Positions 43,033 to 52,281 are shown, counted from the first letter of the stretch. The stretch is 64,000 nucleotides of DNA from Candidatus Poribacteria bacterium (GCA_022821065.1 JAJEEK010000023.1:1-64000); one strand, 5' to 3'. The notes: a model not told the origin generated them from the letters alone. Numbers and translations are program-made.

Positions 43033-44973
43033 TCAATGCCAGACAATATAAGTCGGCATTTGCAGCACCAGTCCGATCAGGCTCCAGACACATCCGAGCG
43101 TATAATCCCCCAGGATTAGCCCTAAAAAGAACGGCACCGCTTGCCGATAGAGTTTCACACCGCCGAGTTTCAGCACAATCGCTTTTGCCAACCAACTGAG
43201 GAAGATCGGAAACCACAAGCCGCTCATCCCTGTCCCACTCACGAGTACATAACCACCTGGATGCAGGGGCCACCACAGGAATCGGATTTTCATAATCATC
43301 AGGAAAATCGTGAACAGGAAGCTGCTGCCGATAACGCCGAGTTCCGGTCCACTTGTCTCCCGTGGACTGACGAGCCACGTTTGCAGACGGTTGAACGTCT
43401 CCCATCCCATATAGACGATCCAACCGCGCGCCTTGCTCCCCGCGCCCATATCGTAGAGGACATGTAGGTATGCCCAAAAGGTTATCAGGATACCGAACAC
43501 AATCGCCAGTATCATCCCAATAAGGAGCTGCCGGTAACCGATGCGACTCCGCTCCGCCAAGCGGAACGCTTCCAATTCACTCGGTGTCGGATGTGCGCGG
43601 AAACAACGGACAAACGGGTAGAGAAACGTTAATCCCGTGAGATTACCTGCACCGAGACGGCGTGTGCCGAGTGCAAGCACCATCGTGCGCCCGGGATCAA
43701 CAAAGATGAGTTGATGGAGCGGCGGGCCGATTTCGGCGCGGATGCGGGTGATGCCGATAACTAATGGGAAATAGAAGAGAAAGAAGAGTCCGATCGCCCA
43801 GAACGTCATCCCCATCTGATAGCAGAAAAAGAAAAGGAACAACATCCCGACGGTGAACAGTCCGGCAGCCGTGCGATAGCGCATCGGTTCACCGGAATCG
43901 TCGGGTGCGGTTTCACCTCGGCGTTGTGCGATTCCGAAAACCTTACGAATAATGCGTCCGTAGTGCTTTCTACCTATCCATAACGGAATACACCCAAACG
44001 CTATCCACGCCCCTGTCTGCTGCTCAAGGTGATAGATGTTCCGCGCTCCGAAAGCGTCCGTTACGATCAGTTGAATGCGGGTCAGAAGCCAGAAGAACCA
44101 ACACGAAAACGAAAGATCCAACGGCGTGAAGAACATCAATCCGATACTAAACGGATAGAAAGAGATGCGAATCGGACCCATCGCACTCCACGGTTTTGAA
44201 CTGAACTGTCCGATCGTTTTGCCTTTAATCGGTAGTGCGGGAATATCGGGGAACAAGTAGTTCAAGCCGTTCAGCAATTCTGCGCCACCTGCCAGAGCAA
44301 ATCCGAGCCACATCCACGGCGAAGTAAAGAAACGCCTCGGATTGCTTGTTAGTGCTAATGGGAGCTGGACGATCGGATAGTTCAGACGTTCGTTTTCCGT
44401 CCACTGCTTCCGAAGAAAAACCGTTATGGCTAATAATGTCAGCCAGAGCGCGATGACGAAACTCGACCACGCCAGCACCGGTGGTATCCATGCGTTGAGC
44501 GTCGCAGAATTATAGAGCGTAGAATCGCCGTTATAGAACCTATCTAAGACCCGTGGACTCTTGACGGCGATCCACGTTGGGATATGATGCCCGAAAAGCG
44601 GGATCCACTCGTTCTCTGGCGATGCAAACTGGAAAGTATGTGCGAGAACAGGGATGAGGTATCCCATCATTGTGTGCCCGCTGATCGTTGTTACTATCAC
44701 CACCATGACATAGATGGTTTGTAAATCGGCTTGCGACATCGCCAGCCGCGGCATGAACCGCTGGAGCAATAGGTTGGCAAGTACAAAGACAAGAAGCGTA
44801 AAGACAGCGTTAAAAAACAGGGAGGCGATCGTCAACTGTGTTGAGTGCCATACCTCCGTCCCCATCAGGCACCAGTAGCTATTGAAAGCAACAAGCACCA
44901 ATCCGATCAGCAGAATATGCGGTTTGACGAGTTGGTTAACCTTGTTGGGTTTCCCGTTTCCGTTGGTTTCCAT
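43033..44973 (-). CDS. DUF6785/DUF6784 polytopic membrane protein, copy 1
   Basis: A 646-residue integral membrane protein with about 14 helices. It begins METNGNGK and contains LTIASLFFNAVF, LQTIYVMVVI, HTMMGYLIPVLAHTF and FRLAERS. This matches the DUF6785/DUF6784 proteins, which look like oligopeptide-transporter relatives. Its ATG lies inside the end of the upstream ligase gene (38-base overlap), and AGGAG lies 5 nt before it. Copy 2 at 45844-47772 is highly similar along the whole length. The substrate is unknown; coupling to a pantothenate-pathway gene may be a clue. Confidence 0.85.
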   Translation of the reverse strand: METNGNGKPNKVNQLVKPHILLIGLVLVAFNSYWCLMGTEVWHSTQLTIASLFFNAVFTLLVFVLANLLLQRFMPRLAMSQADLQTIYVMVVIVTTISGHTMMGYLIPVLAHTFQFASPENEWIPLFGHHIPTWIAVKSPRVLDRFYNGDSTLYNSATLNAWIPPVLAWSSFVIALWLTLLAITVFLRKQWTENERLNYPIVQLPLALTSNPRRFFTSPWMWLGFALAGGAELLNGLNYLFPDIPALPIKGKTIGQFSSKPWSAMGPIRISFYPFSIGLMFFTPLDLSFSCWFFWLLTRIQLIVTDAFGARNIYHLEQQTGAWIAFGCIPLWIGRKHYGRIIRKVFGIAQRRGETAPDDSGEPMRYRTAAGLFTVGMLFLFFFCYQMGMTFWAIGLFFLFYFPLVIGITRIRAEIGPPLHQLIFVDPGRTMVLALGTRRLGAGNLTGLTFLYPFVRCFRAHPTPSELEAFRLAERSRIGYRQLLIGMILAIVFGILITFWAYLHVLYDMGAGSKARGWIVYMGWETFNRLQTWLVSPRETSGPELGVIGSSFLFTIFLMIMKIRFLWWPLHPGGYVLVSGTGMSGLWFPIFLSWLAKAIVLKLGGVKLYRQAVPFFLGLILGDYTLGCVWSLIGLVLQMPTYIVWH

Positions 44974-45703
44974 TCCCGCTCCTGCTGATATGTTGTAACG
45001 CCTCTTGTAACACCGCTGCGTTGCTGTATCTTTTCAGAATATCTTGTGTTGTAGCATCGCTTGAAAATTCCCGAATCTTTTCGCATAACAGTGGCAATGC
45101 TCGGACGACGTTATCTACGATGGTGATACTCGCTTGTTTTGCTGTTCGCGACATCGGGTTCAGATCGACCGTCACGACATCTTTGCCCATCTTTCGGAGT
45201 GCTTCACACCGGTCGCCGTCCTCCAGCGGGACGAAGATGACATCGGCACTGAAGATCCCGTCTGGGTGCACAAACTTCCGATTAGAGTCGATATAGGAGA
45301 GTTGTGCTTCGGCTGTCGGCATCAGTACATCTGACGCACCGTACTTTAGGAGGTACTCTCGGATTTTCTGTTCCCGTCCGGTTTCCGTATGGAAAATGTT
45401 CACCTCTAACGGTGCGTTCAGGACTTGCCCAAGTTCGATGAGCGCGTCGGGGGCCAACGCTGCTACATTTCCGTTGACGGAGATGACGGGGTGTTCTGCC
45501 AATAGGAGCATCACCGCAGCAGCATGGATCGCCTCAATCGCGAACGGTTGCGTTGTCTCTCCAATGAGATAGTCAAACGCCTCGCCACGTCCATGCGCGA
45601 TGAGTCCATGAATGGAAGTAATGCCTTGCTCTACACCTTCGACGATTTTGTCTCGCAGTGTCAGTGAAAGGTAACGGGGATGTGTCTTCGGGACATCGCT
45701 CAA
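44936..45703 (-). CDS. Archaeal-type 4-phosphopantoate--beta-alanine ligase
   Basis: A 255-residue protein of the family that in archaea joins 4-phosphopantoate and beta-alanine using ATP in CoA synthesis. Diagnostic regions are HPRYLSLTLRDKIVEGVEQG, GLIAHGRGEAFDYLIGE, AAAVMLLLAEHPVISVNGN, FHTETGREQKI, FVPLEDGDRCEALRKMGK and DLNPMSRTAKQASITI. The start is TTG with GAGGTG 9 nt upstream. A TTGCAA-17-TATAAT promoter precedes it. The 3' end overlaps the DUF6785 gene by 38 bases, so the two are translationally coupled. Occurrence in a bacterial contig is notable. Confidence 0.88.
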   Translation of the reverse strand: MSDVPKTHPRYLSLTLRDKIVEGVEQGITSIHGLIAHGRGEAFDYLIGETTQPFAIEAIHAAAVMLLLAEHPVISVNGNVAALAPDALIELGQVLNAPLEVNIFHTETGREQKIREYLLKYGASDVLMPTAEAQLSYIDSNRKFVHPDGIFSADVIFVPLEDGDRCEALRKMGKDVVTVDLNPMSRTAKQASITIVDNVVRALPLLCEKIREFSSDATTQDILKRYSNAAVLQEALQHISRSGNGNQRKRETQQG

Positions 45704-45734
45704 TGAAATAGCACCTCAGCACAAATTTGCGTCT

Positions 45735-45763
45735 ATTATACTGCCTTTCAGGTAAGTTTGCAA
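45735..45763 (-). promoter_or_regulatory. Sigma-70-type promoter of the ligase-DUF6785 operon
   Basis: On the minus strand the -35 is TTGCAA (45763-45758) and the -10 is TATAAT (45740-45735), with a 17-base spacer. They lie about 30 bases before the TTG start of the ligase. A nearly identical promoter precedes copy 2 of DUF6785. Confidence 0.8.
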
Positions 45764-45843
45764 GGCGTGATATGTTCCGCTTCAGAAGTATTCAGAAAAT
45801 TGATGCCCCTGTTGCTGATTGCTGAGATTGATGGCTGATGGCT
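45764..45843. other. Gap with a fragment of the dispersed hairpin element
   Basis: A short intergenic stretch ending in TTGCTGATTGCTGAG and ATGGCTGATGGCT, half of the hairpin element found at 23371-23453. No gene. Confidence 0.4.
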
Positions 45844-47772
45844 TTAATGCCACACAATATAGGTCGGTATCTGTAGCACCAGTCCGATGAGGCTCCAGAG
45901 ACATCCGAGCGTGTAATCGCCTAAGATCAGCCCTAAAAAGAACGGCACCGCTTGTCTATAGAGTTTCACGCCGCCAATCTTTAGCACGATCGCCTTCGCC
46001 AACCAACCCAAGAAAATTGTAAACCACAGTCTCCCCATGCCGGTGCCGCTAACTAACACATAACCGGCAGGGTGTAGGGGCCACCATAGAAATCGGATTT
46101 TCATAATCATCAGGAAAATGGTGAACAGGAAGCTGCTGCCGATAACACCGAGTTCCGGGACGCCCGTTTCTCGTGGGCTGACAAGCCACGTTTGCAGACG
46201 GTTGAACGTCTCCCATCCCATATAGACGATCCAGCCGCGCGCCTTGCTTGCCACACCCATATCGTAAAGGACGTGTAAATATGCCCAAAAGGTTATCAGG
46301 ATACCGAACACAATCGCCAGTATCATCCCGATCAGGAGTTGTCGGTAACCGATGTTGCTCCGTTCTGCGAGACGGAACGCCTCCAGTTCACTCGGTGTCG
46401 GATGTGCGCGGAAACAGCGGACAAACGGGTAGAGGAACGTGAGTCCCATCAGATTGTCTGTACCGAGACGGCGTGTGCCGAGTGCAAGCACCATCGTGCG
46501 CCCCGGATCGACAAGCACAAGTTGATGAAGGGGTGGCCCGATTTCAGCGCGGATACGGGTGATACCGAGAATCATCGGAAAGTAGAAGAGGAAAAAGAGC
46601 CCAATCGCCCAGAACGTCATCCCCATCTGATAACAGAAAAAAAACAGAAATAACAACCCGACGGTAAACAGTCCGGCAGCCGTGCGGTAACGCATCGGTT
46701 CACCGGAATCGTCAGGGGGTGGTTCGCCATGGCGTTGTGCGATGCCGAAGACTTTACGGATAATACGTCCATAGTGCCGTCGCCCCATCCATAACGGGAT
46801 GCATCCGAACGCGATCCATGCCCCTGTCTGTTGTTCAAGGTGATAGATATTGCGTGCACCGAGCATATCTGTCACGACCATCTGAAGACGGGTTAGTAGC
46901 CAGAAGAACCAGCATGAAAAAGAGAGATCCAGCGGTGTGAAGAACATCAGCCCGATGCTAAACGGATAGAAGGAGATGCGAATCGGACCCATCGCACTCC
47001 ACGGTTTTGAACTGAATTGTCCAAGCGTTTTGTTTCTAATGGGTAGGGAAGGAATCTCTGGAAATAGGAAACTGAGTCCATTTAGCAGCTCGGCACTTCC
47101 TGCGAGTGCAAATCCGAGCCACATCCACGGCGAGCTAAAGAAGCGTTTCGGGTTGCTCGTCAATGCCAACGGGAGTTGGACGATCGGATAGTTCAGGCGT
47201 TCGTTTTCTGTCCACTGTTTTCGGAGAAAAATGGTTACTGCCAACAATGTCAGCCAGAGCGCGATGACGAAACTCGACCACGCCAGCACCGGCGGTATCC
47301 ACGCGTTGAGCGTCGCAGAATCGTAGAAGGTAGCGTCCCCGTTATAGAACCCATCTAAGACCCGTGGACTTTTGACGGCGATCCAGTTGGGGATACTGTC
47401 TCCAAAGAGCGATAGCCACTCATTTTCGGGGGTTGCGAACTGAAATGTATGCGCGAGGACGGGGATGAGGTATCCCATCATCGTGTGTCCGCTGATCGTT
47501 GATACCATCACCACCATGACATAGATAGTTTGTAAGTCTGCTTGCGACATCGCCAGACGCGGTATGAATCGCTGGAGCAGTAGGTTGACAAGTACAAAGA
47601 CCAAAAGCGTAAAAACCGCATTGAAGAACAGCGAGGCGATCGTCAGCTGCGTGGAATGCCACACCTCCGTCCCCATCAGGCACCAGTAGCTATTGAAAGC
47701 GACGAGTATCAACCCAATCAGTAGAATGTGTGGTTTAACGAGGTTCTGTTTCCGGTTTCCGTTGGTTTCCAT
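45844..47772 (-). CDS. DUF6785/DUF6784 polytopic membrane protein, copy 2
   Basis: A 642-residue paralogue of 43033-44973, almost collinear in sequence and helix pattern, differing by a small N-terminal deletion and scattered substitutions. AGGAACGGGA lies before ATG. The promoter (47805-47833) and the few bases at the ATG match those flanking the ligase in copy 1, but no ligase gene is present. The unit therefore looks like a duplicate that has lost its first gene by internal deletion. Function as for copy 1 is unknown. Confidence 0.85.
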   Translation of the reverse strand: METNGNRKQNLVKPHILLIGLILVAFNSYWCLMGTEVWHSTQLTIASLFFNAVFTLLVFVLVNLLLQRFIPRLAMSQADLQTIYVMVVMVSTISGHTMMGYLIPVLAHTFQFATPENEWLSLFGDSIPNWIAVKSPRVLDGFYNGDATFYDSATLNAWIPPVLAWSSFVIALWLTLLAVTIFLRKQWTENERLNYPIVQLPLALTSNPKRFFSSPWMWLGFALAGSAELLNGLSFLFPEIPSLPIRNKTLGQFSSKPWSAMGPIRISFYPFSIGLMFFTPLDLSFSCWFFWLLTRLQMVVTDMLGARNIYHLEQQTGAWIAFGCIPLWMGRRHYGRIIRKVFGIAQRHGEPPPDDSGEPMRYRTAAGLFTVGLLFLFFFCYQMGMTFWAIGLFFLFYFPMILGITRIRAEIGPPLHQLVLVDPGRTMVLALGTRRLGTDNLMGLTFLYPFVRCFRAHPTPSELEAFRLAERSNIGYRQLLIGMILAIVFGILITFWAYLHVLYDMGVASKARGWIVYMGWETFNRLQTWLVSPRETGVPELGVIGSSFLFTIFLMIMKIRFLWWPLHPAGYVLVSGTGMGRLWFTIFLGWLAKAIVLKIGGVKLYRQAVPFFLGLILGDYTLGCLWSLIGLVLQIPTYIVWH

Positions 47773-47804
47773 TCCCGTTCCTGCTGAAACCCAAATTTGC
47801 GTCT

Positions 47805-47833
47805 ATTATACTGTGTTTCGAGTAAGTTTGCAA
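47805..47833 (-). promoter_or_regulatory. Sigma-70-type promoter of DUF6785 copy 2
   Basis: Minus-strand TTGCAA (47833-47828), a 17-base spacer and TATAAT (47810-47805), about 33 bases before the ATG. Duplicate of the promoter at 45735-45763. Confidence 0.8.
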
Positions 47834-47897
47834 GGGGAGATATATCGTTGCAGTCAGGAAATAGGAATTACCTATTTATAGTCGAAGAAGAAGATAT

Positions 47898-50774
47898 TTA
47901 CGGATTGTTGCGTTGGAAGCGGAAAACACCGTTTTGCTTGGTGCCGATGTAGAAGGTTCGACCATCGACAGCAAACGCTGTTGCCGTGTGCGGTAGTTCT
48001 GCGATGATCTGTTTCCACCTATTGGTCTGTTTATCGACTTCATAGATACCACTATCACAAACACCATAAACCATCACACCATCAACAACAATTTGGTCCA
48101 TGAGTTGCCTATTGCCATCAACATCAGGGACGGCTTCCCAAGCTTCGCCGTCGAGTGAACGCATAACCCCCATGTCCGTTGAGACATAGACGGTTGATCC
48201 CGCAAAATGTATCTCCTTGAAGTGTCCAAACAGAAACGCGAGATTCTCGGTAACATCAGTCCAAGTATCGCCCCTGTCTATGGACACGAAAAGCTCACCC
48301 TCTCGTTTACCGGCGTAGACTGTGTTCCCGGAAGCGGCAAGCGTGAACCCTTTTCTGAAAATAGGCGAGATCCCTTCGGGGTCCTCTAAACCTGTATAGT
48401 GCCATGCTGTTTCGCCGCGCCGCCATCTAAAGATTTTACGCTTGTATTCCATGTAGACAGTCGTATCGGTGAATGTAAAAGTTCCGTTTGTCCTCAGTTC
48501 TTCAAGGACACTGTCATAGTTGGCTTTCAGCATCTCCGCGACTTCATTCATTTCAACGCCCTTTTCTATTGCTGCCTTCGCTTTCTTTGATCGTTCCACG
48601 TATAACGTGTCTTCTTCAAAACCTGGCACCCCTTCAACCCCTAAGAGTAGATTCCCGGCATCAGAGAGGCGGAAGAGCGTTACACCGTCGAGTTCACTGT
48701 TGGTTGCATAGAGGGAGCCATCGGTTATTACGACTTTCGCCTCTGCACTTTTCAGTGAAGCATTTTCGTCAGTGCTCAAGCCAACGAACTCCCACGACTC
48801 GCCGCCATCTACAGACTTGAACATTTTTGTGTCTGTTAAGGCATAGATGACCTTTTTGATTGTAACCAGACTTGAAACATCTGAATTCACCATTCCAGCC
48901 ATAAATGGGTGCCATGTGGCACCGCCATCTGTTGATCGTGTGATCCCAGCGTGATCGGTTTTGTAAAAATTGTTTTCGTTCAAGGCAACAATAGGGGAGG
49001 CACCGGATGTATGTCGGTGATCTGTCCATGTCTCGCCCCGATCATAAGAAAGTAAAGCACCTGCAGCCCCAACTATCATAAGTGTATCGCTAACCGCGAC
49101 TACCTTAACAGCGTGTAGTATCTTACTCGCATAGAGGTTAACATCTGGTGTAATATTGAGCCAGGAATCGCCGAGGTCTGTTGAATAGAAAACTGCTGCG
49201 TACGGACTCCAATCGGGTGCGCTTGAAGGTCCAATGACGGTACCGACATAAAGCCTGCTCCCGTCAAATGCCAAGGATCTGATACCATGCGAAGTTGGCA
49301 GAGGCAATTTTTTCCAGTCGTCTGTAAACCGAAAAAGCCCTTGACTGGTGCCGACAAATAGCGTGTTATCAACAGCGAGTGCGTCCCAAATATGGAAATT
49401 CGGATCAACTGCTTCTGGGACGTTATCGGCTGGTAAAGCCTGACCTATGGACTTCCACTCGTTACCAACATCTTCAGAACGAAACACTTCCGTTTGGAGG
49501 ATAAGGTACATCGCCATGTCTGTGATGATCAAGGCAACCGCACGTCCTTCAGGGCGCTTGCCAAGACTATTCCATGTCATCCCTTCATCAATTGAAACCA
49601 AGAGTTCGTTGTCTGTAAGGAGATAGAGGGTGCCATCGCGTTCTGCCATGACATGATTGAACTCCCGATTCGGACTGCTGGCACTGACAAACGTCCACGT
49701 ATCTTCTGCTGTTGTGAGTCGATAAAGTCCTGTCTTGGCAACCGCGTAGAGTGTCTGATCGGATGTAAGAAAGAGTCCTGCGCTTGAAACGCCGCCCGGC
49801 CCCTTCGTCTGAACCCACTGCGGTTTTGCTACTGGAAGATCAATCTCGTCTGCTTGTGCAGCTGCGATGAGAAGGGGTTCTGCTTTGAACCCAGAGGCAC
49901 TGTTTTTACCGGGGATATCGGCTCTGCCGAATCGGGTTAGGGCATCAGATTTGCGTTCCGATTCAAGGACAACAGGCGCATCAACGAGTTCGACGGTCAT
50001 CTCAGATGTCGCATCTAAGTTGTAGGGTTGCTGAAAACGGGATAGCGCACGCGGACCGATCCCAATCAGCAGGATAACCAAAAAAGTCGAAGCGAAAGAG
50101 AAACCCCACGGTAGCCACGGTTTGCTCACTGAAGGCGATGCCGGTTTGATCCGTACAATCTCCTGCGCGATATTCTCTGTTAGATGTGGCGAGAGTTGGA
50201 AATTGCCGAAGACCTCTTGAATTAGAGATTCTTCTTTTTTTAAACGTTGTCGGGCACGATGCAGCCGACTCCTAACTGTGTTCGGCGATACCCCTAAAAA
50301 CTGGCTAATCTCCGCACCCGACATTTCTGCAAGATAATACAGCGTTACAACGGTACGCTCGCTCTCTGGCAACTTTTTTAGAAGGCGTTTGACGAGTTCA
50401 CGCCGCTGCTCAATCGCTGCTGCCTCTGAACAGTTCCGTTCGTACTGGGTATAGCATAACGCCTCTAACTGTGCTGTGGACATGGCATCCAAGGATTTTG
50501 TTGGCACTCGTTTTTTTCGTAGCCATGCGATACAGCGACGTGTCGCAATTACGTAGAGCCAACTCGGAAAATGATCCGGACGTTTCAGCGTAGATAGCCT
50601 TTTATAAACCTTCAGAAAAACATCCTGTGTGAGTTCCTCGGCGGTATGGAAATCGCCGATCTTCCGCCAGACAAGCGCGTGCACCCATTTCTGGTATTTG
50701 CTCACCAATTTGGTAAATGCATCTTGATCGCCATCCAGAGTTCGTCGAATGAGATCTACATCAGTGGTATTCAT
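47898..50774 (-). CDS. ECF sigma factor fused to membrane helix and BNR/Ycf48-like propeller (paralogue 2)
   Basis: A 958-residue paralogue of 6240-9212. Sigma region 2 occupies about 10-85 (AEELTQDVFLKVYKRL), region 4 about 133-185 (AEISQFLGVSPNTVRSRL), with a membrane helix at about 223-241. The rest is propeller repeats with SIDEGMTW, STDLGDSW, SVDGGESW and SIDRGDTW motifs. AAGGAGACACG precedes ATG. The leader region contains TATAAT 35 bases upstream and a TTGCATAAAATGCAA palindrome further out. As with the paralogue, the sigma domain is predicted inside and the propeller outside. No separate anti-sigma gene is adjacent. Confidence 0.88.
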   Translation of the reverse strand: MNTTDVDLIRRTLDGDQDAFTKLVSKYQKWVHALVWRKIGDFHTAEELTQDVFLKVYKRLSTLKRPDHFPSWLYVIATRRCIAWLRKKRVPTKSLDAMSTAQLEALCYTQYERNCSEAAAIEQRRELVKRLLKKLPESERTVVTLYYLAEMSGAEISQFLGVSPNTVRSRLHRARQRLKKEESLIQEVFGNFQLSPHLTENIAQEIVRIKPASPSVSKPWLPWGFSFASTFLVILLIGIGPRALSRFQQPYNLDATSEMTVELVDAPVVLESERKSDALTRFGRADIPGKNSASGFKAEPLLIAAAQADEIDLPVAKPQWVQTKGPGGVSSAGLFLTSDQTLYAVAKTGLYRLTTAEDTWTFVSASSPNREFNHVMAERDGTLYLLTDNELLVSIDEGMTWNSLGKRPEGRAVALIITDMAMYLILQTEVFRSEDVGNEWKSIGQALPADNVPEAVDPNFHIWDALAVDNTLFVGTSQGLFRFTDDWKKLPLPTSHGIRSLAFDGSRLYVGTVIGPSSAPDWSPYAAVFYSTDLGDSWLNITPDVNLYASKILHAVKVVAVSDTLMIVGAAGALLSYDRGETWTDHRHTSGASPIVALNENNFYKTDHAGITRSTDGGATWHPFMAGMVNSDVSSLVTIKKVIYALTDTKMFKSVDGGESWEFVGLSTDENASLKSAEAKVVITDGSLYATNSELDGVTLFRLSDAGNLLLGVEGVPGFEEDTLYVERSKKAKAAIEKGVEMNEVAEMLKANYDSVLEELRTNGTFTFTDTTVYMEYKRKIFRWRRGETAWHYTGLEDPEGISPIFRKGFTLAASGNTVYAGKREGELFVSIDRGDTWTDVTENLAFLFGHFKEIHFAGSTVYVSTDMGVMRSLDGEAWEAVPDVDGNRQLMDQIVVDGVMVYGVCDSGIYEVDKQTNRWKQIIAELPHTATAFAVDGRTFYIGTKQNGVFRFQRNNP

Positions 50775-50809
50775 CGTGTCTCCTTATGAAAAAATAGGGG
50801 TTTCGTGAT

Positions 50810-50852
50810 ATTATAGACGCGTATGGAGGATGAAATGTTGCATAAAATGCAA
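50810..50852 (-). promoter_or_regulatory. Promoter and palindromic operator upstream of ECF paralogue 2
   Basis: On the minus strand the palindrome TTGCATTTTATGCAA (50838-50852) lies 22 bases before TATAAT (50815-50810). The same layout, with the same CATTTC and ACGCGT stretches between, is kept upstream of the deleted relic at 52133-52281. The palindrome is also in both arms of 25212-25477. Confidence 0.6.
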
Positions 50853-50910
50853 TTTTGGGAGGACTTAGGATTTCTGGTGAAATCTAAAGGTAGGTAACGT
50901 GCGTCACTGA

Positions 50911-51181
50911 TTTTTAGGATGTGTTGAAAAGCTGCAAACCCAAACGACCAATACTAAAATTGTCTCAATAGAACCTGTGAGCAAAGACACAGATAAATAT
51001 GATTGGCGAATTGATATAGATTTAGAAATGCTGGCAGAGGAAGTGTGGAACATCAAGATGCAGACCAAAACATAGACGAACAACCAGAACAAAAAATATC
51101 AAGGAAAATAGTGAATAGTATCCACCAAAAGATTGGTATAAAACTGAAGATACAGAGTTGTATAAAGTATCGACAAAGTGA
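50911..51181 (+). pseudogene. Decayed copy of the DPEL-repeat lipoprotein family
   Basis: One plus-strand frame starts right after a TGA with FLGCVEKLQTQ, a lipobox-like sequence matching the FLGC of the intact lipoprotein downstream. It continues with coding-like sequence to a TAG at 51073. A second frame at 51122-51181 reads PPKDWYKTEDTELYKV and then stops, matching PPRDWYKTEDPELHAEY in the protein at 2397-3020. Without a start and with shifts and stops, it is a relic of a family member immediately upstream of 51219-52016. Confidence 0.75.
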
Positions 51182-51218
51182 TGATCGTTCACACGATCAC
51201 CCACATTAAGGAGGAAAA

Positions 51219-52016
51219 ATGAGAGATATACTAACGTACTTTTTGTGTTTATTTATAGGATTCATTTTTTTAGGTTGTGGCGAGGTAGAAGAAGAAACAG
51301 AACCGATGTTATCTGTCGAATTACCGGATAGGTATTACGACACAAGCGGATTACTTTATGAAATTATGGATAAGCAGGTAAAAGAACTTCTAAATCTTGA
51401 TTTCCCCGGAGATTGGTATAATGAAGAAGACCCAGAATTGCGAGCCAAATACTATCATGCGCTGTTAATACAGAAATTTGGTGATATACCAGCGGTCCAC
51501 ATAGTGGCTATATTTTATCGGTTATCGCTGTTATCTGACGGTAAACCTACTGAAATTTCAATTGAAGATTTAATTTTGCGTGCGAAAGCACATTACCTCT
51601 TATGGCCCAATGAATCGAATCGTAAAGTTTTGGAAGATACCGAAAACCAAAAAATATGGCGTGAAACAGATGATCCAGAACTATATGCCGAACTTTATAC
51701 AGAAACATTGATACGTCAGCACGGAGATATACCGGAGGTTCATATCGTTGTTGAGGGCGAGAAAAAGAAAAAATTTGGTGGATGGCGTATCGCTACAGAT
51801 GCCGATAAAAACGAGTATGTTGAATATCTAAGGGCAAAATATGTTTTACAACCTACAGAATACTTCTTGTGTGTATATAATGTTTTTAAAGAAGCCAGAG
51901 ATAGCGGAAAACCTTTTGGTGTTGCTATAAGTCGTGAAAAAGAGACCTGTGTTGAAGGCGGACTTGATGAATTGCTTAATTTAACATTAGAAAATGCGGA
52001 AGACAATCCAGAATAA
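51219..52016 (+). CDS. Lipoprotein with two DPEL...GDIPEVHI repeats
   Basis: A 265-residue lipoprotein: signal sequence with lipobox FLGC (Cys at about 22), then an acidic linker. The first repeat has YNEEDPELRAKY, KFGDIPAVHIV and LLWPNESN; the second has RETDDPELYAEL, QHGDIPEVHIVV and a Tyr-rich remainder. AAGGAGG precedes ATG. It belongs with 1564-2340, 2397-3020 and the relic just upstream. Probably exposed on a membrane surface; no function is known to me. Confidence 0.78.
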   Translation: MRDILTYFLCLFIGFIFLGCGEVEEETEPMLSVELPDRYYDTSGLLYEIMDKQVKELLNLDFPGDWYNEEDPELRAKYYHALLIQKFGDIPAVHIVAIFYRLSLLSDGKPTEISIEDLILRAKAHYLLWPNESNRKVLEDTENQKIWRETDDPELYAELYTETLIRQHGDIPEVHIVVEGEKKKKFGGWRIATDADKNEYVEYLRAKYVLQPTEYFLCVYNVFKEARDSGKPFGVAISREKETCVEGGLDELLNLTLENAEDNPE

Positions 52017-52132
52017 TTTTTTGATTTAAACCCCGTAAATCGCCTTATCAGGACTTTTGAGCCTATTTTCTTATCAAATAAAGGTAAAGAAAAACTGAAA
52101 ATCTCGCGAGCGAAGAATATTGATTACCAAGT
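52017..52132. other. Gap after the lipoprotein gene
   Basis: No gene and no clear terminator seen between the lipoprotein stop and the end of the sigma-propeller relic. Confidence 0.3.
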
Positions 52133-52281
52133 TCATTGCAGAGGCAATTCCATGACCCCACGGTGCTCTGTACCGACATAGAGGACATCTCCAGCGACAA
52201 CGAAAGAAGTTACCCGTTCTGGGATTTCTGGTGCGATTTGAATCCAAGTTGTTGAATTAATGCAGCATCACTCTCTTTCAT
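52133..52281 (-). pseudogene. Internally deleted ECF sigma-propeller gene
   Basis: The start is preserved: GGAGGGAGACAG then ATG at 52281 encoding MKESDAALIQ, aligned with MNTTDVDLIR of the intact paralogue. The end is also preserved but out of frame: TWIQIAPEIPERVTSF, then VLYVGTEHRGVM and a TGA at 52133-52135. This aligns with WERISPAVPGQVLSL and LYVATKHRGMF of the sigma-propeller at 6240-9212. Nearly all of the roughly 2.9-kb gene between is missing. The upstream region still carries the palindrome TGCATAAAATGCA at 52351-52363. Confidence 0.8.
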
